The notes: generated by a model not told the origin, from the letters alone. Shown: positions 23,369 through 34,822, counted from the first letter of the stretch. The stretch: 64,000 bases of DNA from Selaginella moellendorffii (GCF_000143415.4 NW_003314318.1:1167394-1231393); one strand, 5' to 3'. Made by a program: numbers and translations.

Positions 23369-23559
23369 GGATTCTCTCTCCAATTTCCAGCTCGATTTTT
23401 ATCTAGGAGCCGCGATGGGCACGATGAGGAAGAAATAAGACGAAGGAGAAAAAAGATACCTCCCCATTCTTCGTCTTAGCAGCACCCAATTGACCAAAGA
23501 TTCCCTTGCGATTGGTTGTTAACGTGAAACGCTAAACTTTATTAACTTTATTAACCTGA

Positions 23560-24038
23560 TCAAAAGTTACATCGTTCAACAACTGCAGCTGTATTTTCAT
23601 ATTTCAACCACGAATTAACTTTGAAATGGATTTTACCAAAGCCACCATTCATCGAAGCAAACTCAACCCATTCTACATACCACTCTGGGTTTTTTCCGGT
23701 ATTATCATGGGCAATGTAAAGCCTACATATTGCATCCTCCTTTGGTATACATACTCCAAGCACAGTAAATAAATCTAGCTTGCACCTCTCAAAATTATCC
23801 ACATGCGGGTCATCAACATTGTAAAAATGTAGAGTCAAGCCTGAAAACGTTGTGATAGCAATATTTACATTGGCATCAGTCCCAGCCATTGGTTCACAGC
23901 CTGTTTGTATTGTTATTGTATAGGTACACTAAAGTTGTAAATTTTTGCATTAGCATTTGTAAACAATAGTCACTAGGTTACCTGAGCATTTGCAAAATGA
24001 ACAATGGAGAAAAATATTATCATTATTATTAGAAACAT
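23560..24038 (-). CDS. Secreted PLAT/LH2-domain protein (PLAT-plant-stress type)
   Basis: Exon 1 (24038-23982) encodes a hydrophobic signal peptide ending HFANAQ. Exon 2 (23928-23560) continues in frame with CTYTITIQTGC, AITTFSGLTLHFYNVDDP and WYVEWVEF, for a total of 141 aa. This is the single-domain PLAT layout of small ER or secreted plant stress proteins, which have a beta-sandwich fold shared with lipoxygenases. The intron start GTAACC and the acceptor TTTAG at 23929 give the only in-frame join found; a nearer CAG acceptor would break the frame. Neighbours on both sides are also minus strand but unrelated. Confidence 0.85.
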
Positions 24039-24317
24039 GGTTGAATGAATGAATAATGGTATTCATCAGCTTAAATAGTGTATACTAATCAATTATTAAA
24101 CCTTATGATTGACAAACAAAATACAAAAGTTTAGCCTGTCATTTCTCTGATTATCTAATAAATGCTATGTAGAATTCTTGTCACTTAGATCATTTTCTCC
24201 AAATTTTTTTGTAAAAACCAACCAAAACCCAGGTTTTATTCACACTTTTCTTGTTTCTCTTCTCCATGCTTGCCTTCTCATCACTCCAGTGACCTTCTCA
24301 CGATTCTCTTCTCATTC

Positions 24318-26530
24318 TCACACTGGAGAATCGTTCCGTGTGATTTGTAGCAGCAGCTTCACTCCAGAGAGCTCGTCGCCCCGCTTGTCGCACAGGGTGA
24401 CGTGCCTCAGGCCGGTCTTGAGCTCCGAAACCGGGAGACAAAGCTGGCCCCCGAAATCGTCCTTGTCGGACATGTCATACTCGTGGACTTCGAGACGCAG
24501 CACAGCCAGCTCCGGGAATGTGAGCTTGAACTCGAATTCTTCGTCCCACTTTGGATGCCAGTCGTCTTCGATCGCTTTGGTTCGTCGCATCTTCTGGTCT
24601 GCAGGGACGCCAGCGATTCCAACCTGAGAAAACAAACAAATGGTTGCTGAAAGCTTTGATTCTCGCACGGGGGACTTACTCTTGCATAGAAATCCGGAGG
24701 GGAGAAGTTGTCGAAGTGTCGCTTGCCGAATTTTTCAAGCCAGCCAAGCCCCATGAAGATCTTGATCTTGAGCCTCGTTCTGACGCTTGCCGCTTTGGCA
24801 GGATCGTAAACCGGGCCTCCTGATTCATTTGGAAGAAACATATCTGGCTTTTTCACGTATCCACAGCGACCATTTGCTTTAAAGAATCCATGCACGATCC
24901 ACAGAGGTCTACCATACCCCTGGCCATAAAAAATGGAAGGAATTAAAGAAGAACACCTTAAGAAGGACTAGGAGCCTACCTGCATGTTGAATGCCACCAT
25001 TTGAGCTCCGTGCGACCACGCGACGAAAGGATTATAGTTTGAAGAGTTAAAGCGAAGGCCATACGGATACACTCGTAAGAAGTTCCGGCTGGTAAAGCTG
25101 CACACCACATTCGGAATATAAGATCTAGTCTTGAACGATAAAACGCTTACTTGATCACAGTGAGGGGGTGGTTCTTGCAAATTTTTTCCAGTTGAGGCTC
25201 GCTCACGCTAAAGCGTTTCACTATGTCTTCCTTTGCCGCCATAGCTTCTTTCATTGGTACTCCTTTTGGCTTTCCGGCACGGATTGTGATGATCCGTTTG
25301 TACTCGGGGGCCGTTTTCTTGCCTATAGAGTCATCGTCGTCTGAATCGTTTGTATCTGCATCGGGTGCCGCGGGTGGAGAAGCCTGCTTCAAGCTTTTAC
25401 TTATGGAACTTAAACTTTACTAGATAAAAAACTAACCTTTTCAGCACCTTCCTCGACTTGTTCATTGTAATCTGGGATGTCCTCTCCCCAGGCCCCATCC
25501 TTCGGATGAATAACATCTTTTGGTGGCTCTACCGCTGCCAGATACTCTTTGGGAGGTTTGGTGGAAATTAAAATGCGCTTTTTGAGCGACGCAGGCGATG
25601 GAAATTCAATGCAAGTCGTCTGTGCATCGGGAAGATAAAGCAGGTCTCCTAAGTTTCGCGTGATTATCTGAAGGCAATCAGTTTACGGCCAGCACAAAAA
25701 GTATGTTCTAGGATCTTACCTCTGCAACTTTGGCTTGGAGTGCAGGAGTTAAATGATCTTCCAAAGTTATAACCAAGGGGAATTCTGATGCTTCAAACGC
25801 GTGCTCTTTAATTGCGACTATGCATTTCTCGAAATCCACTGGTGTCGTAAGTGTCCTGTTTTCACCAAAGTTTAGCTCGGCAAAAAGAAACCAAGAAACA
25901 AACAATGACAACCACGAACAAAGAACGAAGAACGTACCGCCCATGAAGAACATTGACCTTGTCCTCCGCATCTTCATTCGGCCAAAGATCCAACTCAATG
26001 ACACGTACTCCTTTCTGAAGTGCCTTGATAATTGGCACCTCGCTACAAGCACTGCTCAGCTGGTTCCCAGTCAGGTAAGAATTGTGTCCAGTACAAATGT
26101 AGTAATGTGACATTGGCTTGGTCATGTCATGGTGGACCTGCAAAGCAGAAAGACTTGGTAACATCAGAGGCAAATAGTTGAAATGGACACTTACGCTGAG
26201 GTTGATCGGAGGATTGAGTTGAGGATTGAGAAGATATTGTAGAAACGTGTTGAGGTTGAAGCCTTGCCGATGCAAGACATGGATGACATGACTTTCACGA
26301 TGCTGGGCAGCTATAATTTCCTCGGCCTGTTTGAGAGTCGCGTCTTTCTCGCCCTGGACTTCTACCAAGAACTGTTGCAACTGTGCAGCCCCAATGATGC
26401 CATTCTGCGCGTACTTGACAAAAATATCCTCGACATCCTTTGGGGCTGACAGGGATGTCATCCTGAAGCTCCTACCGATGCATCCGCATAGCTTGTATTT
26501 GTGCTTCTCCGGCTTCTCGGTGGCACTCAT
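24318..26530 (-). CDS. Phosphoinositide-specific phospholipase C (plant PI-PLC)
   Basis: Eight exons sum to 599 aa. The enzyme hydrolyses PtdIns(4,5)P2 or PtdIns4P to inositol phosphates and diacylglycerol at membranes. An N-terminal EF-hand-like region (about 1-105) precedes the X domain ([18 protein letters not shown] with one catalytic His; VLHGRTLTTPV with the second, codon split over exons 2-3). An acidic linker ([10 protein letters not shown]) is followed by the Y domain ([31 protein letters not shown]) and a C2 domain ([20 protein letters not shown]). Exons: 26530-26195, 26137-25938, 25855-25720, 25667-25437, 25383-25151, 25097-24980, 24919-24680, 24623-24318. All parts are present and it looks functional. 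Confidence 0.95.
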
Positions 26531-26853
26531 CTTCCCCTTCTCATTCTGCACAAAGAAAAACCAAGAGGAAGAGTTAAGATCTCGGCTCTCAGCAAGCGCA
26601 AAGGTACCGATTTGGAGCACAAAAACTTGCACATCTTACTTACAATTTGAGAGGAGGAACAGGCCGCCGGCTTCGCTCTGTGACTCCGATAGATGCGCGT
26701 TATCGTAAAAGTAAGCTCAAGGAGAAGGATATTCCTATCCGATATTGACGTCTCACGCGTGGCGACACGGGACGCAAACTAAACAGTATAGTGACGCGGT
26801 CGGTCCAGCGAATGTGTGAGTCTGTTTTACTGCACGACAACCAAAAAACGAAC

Positions 26854-29050
26854 CTAGAAGTCGTCATCGTCGACTCGGCTTTCTTGGAGCTCCGGGAACT
26901 CCCAAGCGTCCTCAAGCGACATGTTCGTCACAGTGGTGGGGGAAGTCTTCGAGCACGCTCTTCCCAAAAAATCGTCTGCAAAGTTACTCCCCAGCTCGGA
27001 AAATGTCCAGGCGTCGTCAACTGAGAATTCCCCTGCGACAAAGAACATTTCTATTTCAAGAACCAGGGAAGAGAAAAAACAACCATTACCAATCTTGTCC
27101 CGGCGCAACGCGACGAGATGTGCACAACTGAAGCAAGAGAAATCTCAACACGTGAACCTTGTGACATGAAGTAGAAACTTACGTGTTGAGAGCACGGCCA
27201 AGATCATAACATAAACTGCGGACATACGTTCCTTTGGAGCAGGCGACTTTGAAATGGAAATTTTGCCTGCAACACGAATTTACACTGCTCAATCATCAGC
27301 CAAGCCTACCTGTCAATAGAATCGCGTTCGACTTGTAGCTCTTCAATGCTGATTAGTCTGGGAGGAATTTGAAATGTCTCTCCTCGACGTGCTTTCTCGT
27401 AGAGCCTTTCTCCTTCAACCTGAATATACAAAGCGGTATGCTTTAGATAAGTGGAGTGGTGGGTGCGTCCGTTTACCTTAAGAGCGGAATACAGAGGTGG
27501 GACTTGCCTTATTGTGCCCACGAACTCTTCTTTAACTATCTGCATGTCCTCGTCAGTTACGTGCTCCCATGGCATCCTCTCAGAAACCTGCCGGACCGAG
27601 CTAAGTACAACGAGAAGAAAACGCAAGAGAAAAAGAAAAAATGACCAATGTGTCTGCATCATAAGATGGTGTTGCCTCTCCAAGACGCAGCGTTCCGGAA
27701 TAAAACTTTTTCATCGCCTGGTAGCTGAGAAAACAACTGGCTAGTAAGAAGGGCTTTGAAAACACGAAGAGATGCACACCTATCTGTGAATTTAGTTGCT
27801 TTCCCAACGCAAACTATAAGCAGGCCAGTCGCCATAGGATCAAGTGTCCCAGCATGACCAACCTGTAAAAAACGAAGTGTTACACGGAAGAAGAAAAAGA
27901 TTGACTCCGTGGACCTTTTTAATTTTGAGAAGCTTACGGAGCTTGGCACACACGGAAAATGATGTCCAGCCTGAAAAACACAAAGAAACACGGCAGAGTG
28001 ATTGATCCAGGTAGAAAAGCGCATACCATGAGGCTTGTCTATCAACACTACAGTTCCAAGAGGCCCGTCCCATTCTTCCGGCAACTTCACGGTTCGAGTT
28101 ATCACAGGTGGTCTTGGAGTTAAAGTATCGGCTGCTTTCCTCTTTGGCGTCTCATCAGAAACAGCCTCGGCGTAAGTGTCAGGAGAACTCGCCTCGGGCT
28201 CCCAATCATCTGGAGAAATCTCAATGGAACCGGAAGCTGGACGAGTTGGAGAAGTCTCTTCGACGTTCTCAACAGACGCATCAGCCGCATAAGCTTCGAA
28301 AGACGAGCTTTGAGCAGAAGATGGCCTTGCGGAAAGTTTCTTGTCCTTGTTGGATTTCCCAGCTTTCGCTTTGGGCTCCTTGTCGAGCGGTGGAACCAAA
28401 GCATCGATGTGATCCTCTGGGAAATACTTCCTTTCCAACTTATCCACGAAGCGCTCAAACGCTCCCTTCTCCCACGGAAATGCCAAGAGGTTGTAGAAGT
28501 AGAGCGCATGCTGCTTGGCAAACTCACTCTCATACGTGCATAGCTCGGGATGCCACCCTTTGTCCGACTCCTTCTCTTCGAGCTTCTTGGAAAAATACCT
28601 CCTCTTCCTTTCTCGCTTGGGAAAAGTCATGTTTGGAACCCGGAGATAGTCGAAGGGACGATTGATACGTCTGGTTCCTCTCAGCAACAAACCACCACCG
28701 GGAATTCTTCTCCCTGATCCATCTATAATCCCTGCGCCTAGAAATCCCGTCCTGGACCCTGGCAAGTCGCTGAAAACCCCCGCATTCCTTCTCCATCGAA
28801 GGAGCTGCTTTTCTGGAGCTAGCATCTTCCACATTTCCTCCAAGATCGTCGGCAGTGGCCTCACCTCTCGCATGATGTTCTCGAACAGCGCCAAAGGATT
28901 TCTACCGCCCTCATGCATTGCTCTTGAAGAAGAAGGCGTTGCTGCTGCGATCGAAGCTCTTACCCGCATTGCGGAGCTCCTGGCCGATCGATCGAAGAAT
29001 GTGCACGACGAGACGGTGAGCCTCGCCGACGATGGCGCGCTCGTCGCCAT
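26854..29050 (-). CDS. TruB-family tRNA pseudouridine synthase with long extensions, organellar
   Basis: Nine exons give 587 aa. The catalytic core (about residues 330-540) shows [23 protein letters not shown] with the nucleophilic Asp, [20 protein letters not shown] and [15 protein letters not shown], the hallmarks of TruB, which makes Psi55 in the T-loop of tRNAs. The first 45 residues are Ser/Ala/Arg rich, suggesting plastid or mitochondrial import. An unusual roughly 280-residue region precedes the core. The C-terminus has two related acidic units ([20 protein letters not shown]). ATG 29048-29050 is the first in-frame Met; it lies 46 bp from the start of the divergent PPR gene. Confidence 0.92.
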
Positions 29051-29096
29051 GGCAGCTCTCACCGCCTTCCAAGAACCCTAAGTTTGGGGTTTATGG
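29051..29096. promoter_or_regulatory. 46-bp divergent intergenic region between TruB and PPR ATGs
   Basis: The start codons of two oppositely oriented genes are only 46 bp apart. The gap contains AACCCTAAG, a telo-box-like AAACCCTAA-type motif common in leaders of plant organelle- and translation-related genes. The 5' ends of both transcripts must overlap each other or be extremely short. Confidence 0.55.
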
Positions 29097-31484
29097 ATGC
29101 GTATGAGCAAATGCCCCGGCGACGCGATTGCGCTCCACGAATTCGCCCCGCGGCTCCGGCAATGTGGGATCGTCCGGGCGCTGGAGGAGGGCAGGCGATT
29201 GCACGCGCAGCTGATCGACACCGGTCTCGACACTGGCACGTTCCTTGGCAATTTGCTCGTCCAGATGTATGGCAAATGTGGCAGTGTGGAGGACGCGCGA
29301 TCGGCCTTCGCGAGGATCAAGCATCCCAATCTCTACACCGGCAACATCATGATCGCAGCGCTCGTCCACGGCGGAAGAACACCAGAGGCGAGGGAGATCT
29401 TCAATGCTGCGCCGCGGAGGAATCTCGTGTCGTGGAACTCGATGATCGCGGCGTATGCCCGGACTGGGCAGCTGCTCGAGGCCAGGGAGATGTTTGATCG
29501 ATTGCCACAGCAGGACGTGGTCTCTTGCAATCTCGTGATGCACGGGTACATCCAGGAGAGCCGGATCGACAAGGCGAGCGAGATCTTCGCGGCGATCGAG
29601 GAGCCGGACTCGATCAGCTGCCATACAATGCTCGTTGCGCACGCACAGATCGGCCGGATCGATGAAGCCAAGGCGATGTTTGATCGCGTTCCACAAAACG
29701 ATGTTCTAAGCTGGAACGCGATGATCCAAGCATTTGCCCAGTGTGGGCATTTTGGTCGAGCGAAGAGCTTGTTCGATCGAATGCCGGAGAGGAATGTGGT
29801 GGCCTGGACTTCGATCATGGTAGCTTACGCCAAGATCAAAAATTTCACTTGCGTGATCGCACTCTTCAGTGCGATGCCCGAGCGTGACTACATTGCGTGG
29901 ACGGTTTTCTTGACAGCATTTGCCGCGGATGGGGATGTTGCGCGGGGCCGCGCGGTGCTCGATCGAATGCCCCATCACGGCATCGTGGCGTGGAACTCGC
30001 TGATCCAGGGCGCGGTCCAATCGGAGGACCGCGCGCTCACGATGGCTCTGCTCGATCAGATCCCCGAGCGAGACATCGCGACCCACAACCTGATGATTCA
30101 GGCGTCCTGGAGCTCGCCCGGACAAGCCTCGCGGATCTTCTCGCGAATGCCAGCGCACAACGTGGTATCCTGGACGACGCTGCTCGCGGCCTTCTCCCAG
30201 TCCGGCCAGATCGATCGCGCCAGGGAGGTCTTCACCGCCATGCCCGATCGAAGCCCGGTGTCGTGGACCACGATGATCAACGCGCTCGCGCACAACGGAC
30301 TGTGGAAGAGATCCATCGCCCTCTTCGCGGAGATGGATCTCGATGGCGCGCGCCCCGATCGGCTGTGCTTCTCGGCGGCGCTGGACTCATGCTCGAGCGG
30401 CGCGGCGCTGCGCGAGGGGCGGCTCCTCCACGCCGAGGCGGTGGCGGCGGGGCTGGAAGATGAGCTCCTCGTTGCCACCGCGCTGATCAACATGTATGGC
30501 AAGTGTGGGCGATCGATCCAGGCCCGGGAGCTCTTCGATCGGATCAATCGCAAGGACGTGGTGCTCTGGACAGCGATGTTTGGAGCATACGCTCACTCGG
30601 GCGACGCCATAGCCGTGATCAATCTCTTCCCATCGCTGGAGCTCGAGGGGAGCTGTGCCTCGGACGCGATCGCTCTCCTGGCTGTGCTGTCAGCTTGCAT
30701 CCACGCCGGCCGCCTCCACGACGCGCGGCGCTACTTCCTCTCGATGATCCCCGACTATGGCGTCGCGCCATTCGTGGACCACTTCGTGTGCATGGTCGAT
30801 CTCCTCGGCCGCGGCGGCCAGATCGAGCTCGCCGACGACCTCGTCCGATCGATGCCCTTCCAGGCCGACTGCGTGGCGTGGACGATCCTCCTCGGCGCTT
30901 GCCGGATCCACCGCGACGTGGCTCGCGGCGAGGCGGCGGCGGAGAAGATCCTGGAGCTGGAGCCCGGGAACGCAGGAGCTTTCGTCCAGCTGCTCAATCT
31001 CTACGAGGCAGCGGGGATGCGATCCAGGGCTGCCAGGATCAAGAGGGCGATGGAGGAGCGCGGGATCAAGCGGCTCCCCGGGCGGAGCTCCATCCAGATC
31101 CACGACACAGTGCACGAATTCACGGTGGGCGACACGGACCACCCGAGAAGAGAGGAGATCTACGCGGAGCTCCGGAGGATTGGGGTGGCGATCCGGGAGG
31201 CCGGGTACCAGCCCGACCGGAAATCCATCCTCCACGACGTGGAAGAAGAGGAGAAAGAGGAGATGCTGTGCTACCACAGCGAGAAGCTGGCGATCGCGCT
31301 TGGGTTGATCGCGTCGCCACCTTTGTCGACAATCAATGTGGTGAAGAACTTGAGGGTGTGCCAGGATTGTCACACGGCTACCAAGTTCATCTCCAAGGTT
31401 GCGGGGAGAAGAATCGTGGTGAGAGACACGGTGAGGTTTCATCACTTTGAGGGTGGCGCGTGTTCTTGCGGTGATTACTGGTAG
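29097..31484 (+). CDS. PLS-class pentatricopeptide repeat protein with E and DYW domains
   Basis: One exon of 795 aa. It has tandem PPR units, many with the NMYGKCG and VVSWTTLLAAFSQSGQIDRA themes, then the E region (LLGACRIHRDVARGE). It ends with a complete DYW deaminase-like domain: HSEKLAIALGL with the HxE site, CQDCH, and the terminal CSCGDYW. Such proteins bind organelle transcripts and carry out C-to-U editing in plastids or mitochondria; lycophyte organelles are known for heavy editing. The first ATG is used, and no clear targeting peptide was recognised, so targeting is inferred from the family. GC content is much higher than in nearby repeats. A broken relative lies at 34.8 and 38.0 kb. 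Confidence 0.95.
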   Translation: MRMSKCPGDAIALHEFAPRLRQCGIVRALEEGRRLHAQLIDTGLDTGTFLGNLLVQMYGKCGSVEDARSAFARIKHPNLYTGNIMIAALVHGGRTPEAREIFNAAPRRNLVSWNSMIAAYARTGQLLEAREMFDRLPQQDVVSCNLVMHGYIQESRIDKASEIFAAIEEPDSISCHTMLVAHAQIGRIDEAKAMFDRVPQNDVLSWNAMIQAFAQCGHFGRAKSLFDRMPERNVVAWTSIMVAYAKIKNFTCVIALFSAMPERDYIAWTVFLTAFAADGDVARGRAVLDRMPHHGIVAWNSLIQGAVQSEDRALTMALLDQIPERDIATHNLMIQASWSSPGQASRIFSRMPAHNVVSWTTLLAAFSQSGQIDRAREVFTAMPDRSPVSWTTMINALAHNGLWKRSIALFAEMDLDGARPDRLCFSAALDSCSSGAALREGRLLHAEAVAAGLEDELLVATALINMYGKCGRSIQARELFDRINRKDVVLWTAMFGAYAHSGDAIAVINLFPSLELEGSCASDAIALLAVLSACIHAGRLHDARRYFLSMIPDYGVAPFVDHFVCMVDLLGRGGQIELADDLVRSMPFQADCVAWTILLGACRIHRDVARGEAAAEKILELEPGNAGAFVQLLNLYEAAGMRSRAARIKRAMEERGIKRLPGRSSIQIHDTVHEFTVGDTDHPRREEIYAELRRIGVAIREAGYQPDRKSILHDVEEEEKEEMLCYHSEKLAIALGLIASPPLSTINVVKNLRVCQDCHTATKFISKVAGRRIVVRDTVRFHHFEGGACSCGDYW

Positions 31485-32600
31485 AATTGGAACACCATGA
31501 ATCATAGTCCAATCGCACAGTCCCCATTTGCTCGAGAAAACTTGTCGAATCCAGCTTTTGATTGAGGCCAACTCGAAAGCATTCCTCACAGGATTCTCTA
31601 GCTTCACTTCGTCTTGTCATGACGATGTGAGGTAGAAAGATTGTTATGTTCTTATTAACCCATGGCTCCACCATGCTCAATGTGGCTCTCAATTCTTATT
31701 TGGATCGGCTTACGAATGTATCACTGTGATCATGGGAGTAGAAACCGTTTCCTTGCTTGTGGTGATCCTCAGAAAAAGCAGCCGAATGGTTCCAGGGGGA
31801 TAGATCTTCCATGCTCCAGCAGTTACCCAGAAGCGGCATCTTGGTTAGGTCATCACTTTTGCCCTCTATTCCAAAGATCAATTGCATTTGCATGAATCTG
31901 TAGTTGATCGACAGCTGCTGCTCCATGTCCAGATTTCCTAGCTTGTCATCCTCACCTGCAGATCTCCAAGGCTCGTGCTCAGCCTCGTCAATCATGAGCG
32001 CCCGGGTGATCAGCCTGGTTGAGAATCCATGGCACATTTTGCTTGTGCTTGTGATAATCTATAAGCTGAAAACTCATTCCACCATTTTGGTAATTGCTAG
32101 AAAGAGAGGAGGGATTGGAATTGGCCACCATAGCCGGCAAGGCAAGGGAAGCAAAAGATCATTGAGAAAATTATATAGAAACTAGAGAGGAGAGCATCTC
32201 AAGCTCCTTCTCAGCAGCATCTGTCTCCTAAATTTAGAAATGCTCTAAGGCTTCTATTATAGTTTTGCAACAGGTGGATAATTCCTGAGCTCTCGTATGT
32301 GGAACACTCTCCTTGAACAAAACTCCAATAATTTCCTGATGCCATGGTGAAGATGAGCCTCCTCATTGAAGTCAAGACTAGGAGCCAAAGAACTACTAGA
32401 TGATCAACTAAAAAGTTACTTGTAATGTAATCCTCCTCCTATGTAGTGGACTCTTGTTTTCTAAGATTTGTGAAAAAAAATCAATTGCAGACATGTAAAG
32501 GTCATGAGAAATAACAAGCAAGTTAAAATTTTGGCCTTTTCTTGATCATGGTCAGAAGTCCAAATCTCAGTCACAGAGGTGGCCATAATGCCCATTAGAT
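31485..32600. other. Intergenic stretch, one unexplained minus-strand frame
   Basis: No recognised gene. A minus-strand open frame of 113 codons at 31696-32037 (with LITRALMIDEAEHEPWRSAG) has no identifiable family or start context and could be a remnant. The rest is moderately AT-rich and may include the PPR 3' UTR and the far upstream region of the first P450. Confidence 0.35.
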
Positions 32601-32630
32601 TCTAGGGAATATCTTTCAAGTATTTATGGG

Positions 32631-32721
32631 GAATATTCGATTTCACGTGTAGAATATGCGTTTTCACCCGAAGAATATTCTATTCCACCGGAGAATATCC
32701 GAGTTCACACGTAGAATATTC
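32631..32721. promoter_or_regulatory. Five GNATATNC (P1BS-like) sites at 20-21 bp spacing
   Basis: GAATATTC, GAATATGC, GAATATTC, GAATATCC and GAATATTC start at 32631, 32652, 32673, 32693 and 32714. All match GNATATNC, the published binding consensus of PHR1-type MYB-CC factors. Spacers are divergent but share a TTCAC-like core. A spacing of two helical turns puts all sites on one DNA face. A near-match (GAATATCT) is at 32607. The array lies about 460-550 bp upstream of the first P450 ATG. Confidence 0.6.
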
Positions 32722-33095
32722 TTTCTGAACCAACGTGTCCTATTTTCACACACTTTTTCACGCAGCACCGGTTTACGAATAACACGCCATAATGTCCACA
32801 ACTCCGCACGAAATAACTGTTGTTCTTGCCGCTATAGGAGGCAAATAAAGAAAGATGAAGTGCCAGAATCCACAAGCTCAAAAGAACAACGGAAGAGGAC
32901 AATATATATCAGCCACTAAACCACTGGGCCAATCAAGTGGATGTCTATCTCTGGGTCCTCTTGACGACCCGAGCTTTGTCATGGACGTAAATACCAACTG
33001 CTAGGGACGGCCGCTAGGCATAGAACATTGGTCGCTAGGCCAACAATTCCGTAAATAGAGGAAATGATTCATTTAATTCAGAAAATTTCTGTGAT

Positions 33096-33103
33096 TATAA
33101 AAT
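33096..33103 (+). promoter_or_regulatory. TATA box of P450 gene 1
   Basis: TATAAAAT lies 84 bp before the ATG, in the context GTGATTATAAAATC. Nearly the same string (GTGATTATATAAAATC) precedes P450 gene 2 at about 38814-38829. Confidence 0.6.
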
Positions 33104-33179
33104 CCACGGACCTTCCGCTGATCGTATATTTAGATAGATATTCAGGAAGGTAGCATACAAATCTCAAGTCTTGGCAAAC

Positions 33180-34754
33180 ATGCCTTGGATCACAGTGGTA
33201 GCATCGTTGTTTATCCCAGCGCTGTGGATCTGGAGGTATTTCTCACGGGAACGCTATGATCCACCGCTGCCTCCCGGAAGCATGGGACTCCCACTCGTGG
33301 GCGAGACGCTCCACATCCTGTACGCCATGAAAACGAGCACGCTGTGGGAGTTTTACGGAGCTCGAGAGAAGAAATATGGCCCGATTTACAAGACACACAT
33401 CTTTGGCCGCCCCACGATCGTCGTGAACCCTCCTCTGGGTTTCAAGCTTTTGTTTTCCAACCATGGCAAGCTCGTCGAGAGCTCCTGGCCGCAGCCCATG
33501 AGGACGCTCTTGGGCGACAAATGCTTGTTCTTCATGGAGGGCCAGAAAGCCAAGAGCTTTCGCCACATTCTCCTGGCGTTCCTCGGCCCGGATGCCATAC
33601 GGCGGTATGTGGAGAGGGCGAGCGTGATCATCCAAGAACACATTGACAAGCTTTGGATGGCTGGATCCGAGGTGAAGGCTTACTCCCTCCTGAAGAAGGC
33701 CTTGTTCTCGCTCGTCTTTAGCTTGTTCTTGAGCATCTCGAACGAGGAGGAGGAGAGGGAGCTCCTGGCTCCTTTCCAGGATTTCCTGCAAGGATTGCTT
33801 GAGCTGCCGATCGACTTGCCAGGGACAATGTTTCGTCGCGCAAAGGTTGGACGGGCGAAGATCTTTAAGAAGCTGGACGAGTACATAGCCAAGAGAGAGA
33901 TCGAGCTAGAAACTGGCAACGCATGGCCTCAACAGGATTTTCTCAGTGTTCTCTTGACAACCAAGGGAGAGGATGGACAGCCCATGACCAAGGAAGAGAT
34001 CAAACAAAACATTCTCATGTTGGTCATGTCAGCCCACGATACCACCGTAAGCTCCTTGGTAAGTTCCATGAAATGCATTGGAGAGAATCCATGGTGCTAC
34101 GATCGACTTAGAGAAGGTAATGGCGTTGTTCTTGAGAGCTTTCCAGATCTAACTCTTGCTCGATTGTAGAACACGTCTCCATTGCACTTGCCAAATCTCC
34201 AAACGAGCCACTCACTCACAACGATTTGCAAAAGATGGACTACACTTGGAAGATCGTCCAGGAAGCCATGCGCTTGGCTCCTCCCGCAGCTGGAAACCTC
34301 CGAAGGGCGACCACTGAATTTACCATGGATGGATTCACGGTTCCAAAGGACTGGCAAGTAAGTTCACAATCAACGTTTCTATGCACTCCATTCTAAACTA
34401 TGTCTCTGTTGTTTTTCGCTTCCACATCTCTGTTGTTCTTCGCTTCCACAGCTCAACTGGACTGTCTTTCGCAGCCACAAGAAGGAAAAATTCTTTGAGG
34501 AGCCAGAAAGGTTTAAGCCAGATCGTTTCGATCGCCCATTTCTTCCAAACACTTATGTCCCATTTGGTGGAGGCCCTCGCATTTGTCCCGGATACGAGCT
34601 CGCCAAGATGCAAGACCGCATTTTTCTACATCACCTTGTCACAAGGTTTAAGTGGATGCTGTTGGATCCAAACGAGGCCATCCACATGACCCCACTTGCT
34701 CTTCCCGTCAATGGCCTTGACATAAAACTCATAGCCAATCCTGTTAAAATCTGA
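33180..34754 (+). CDS. Cytochrome P450, CYP85 clan (CYP716/CYP725-like), gene 1
   Basis: Exons 33180-34116, 34170-34357 and 34452-34754 give 475 aa, the normal P450 length. It has an N-terminal membrane anchor (WITVVASLFIPALWIW) and the proline hinge PPLPPGSMGLPLVGETL. It also has the I-helix SAHDTT, the K-helix EAMR, and the heme loop FGGGPRICPGYELA with the Cys ligand. The family hydroxylates terpenoid, triterpenoid or steroid-like scaffolds at the ER; the substrate is unknown. It is the first of five tandem copies and is nearly identical to gene 2. The start is ATG 33180, as no ATG lies upstream in frame. Confidence 0.93.
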
Positions 34755-34822
34755 TTTTAGTTCCAATTTCGAGCAATGGTGAATAACAAAAATAATTTGC
34801 ATATAAACACCCAATCAAGGCA

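Noticed and set aside
30503..31607. Long overlapping frames in other frames and antisense to the PPR gene (up to 315 codons)
   Set aside because: They arise from the high GC content and rare stops of the PPR coding region; their translations are Arg/Pro-rich and resemble no family.
33243..33791. 182-codon minus frame antisense to P450 gene 1 (similar one in gene 2)
   Set aside because: It is a mirror of a well-supported P450 exon; its presence in both copies follows from their near identity.
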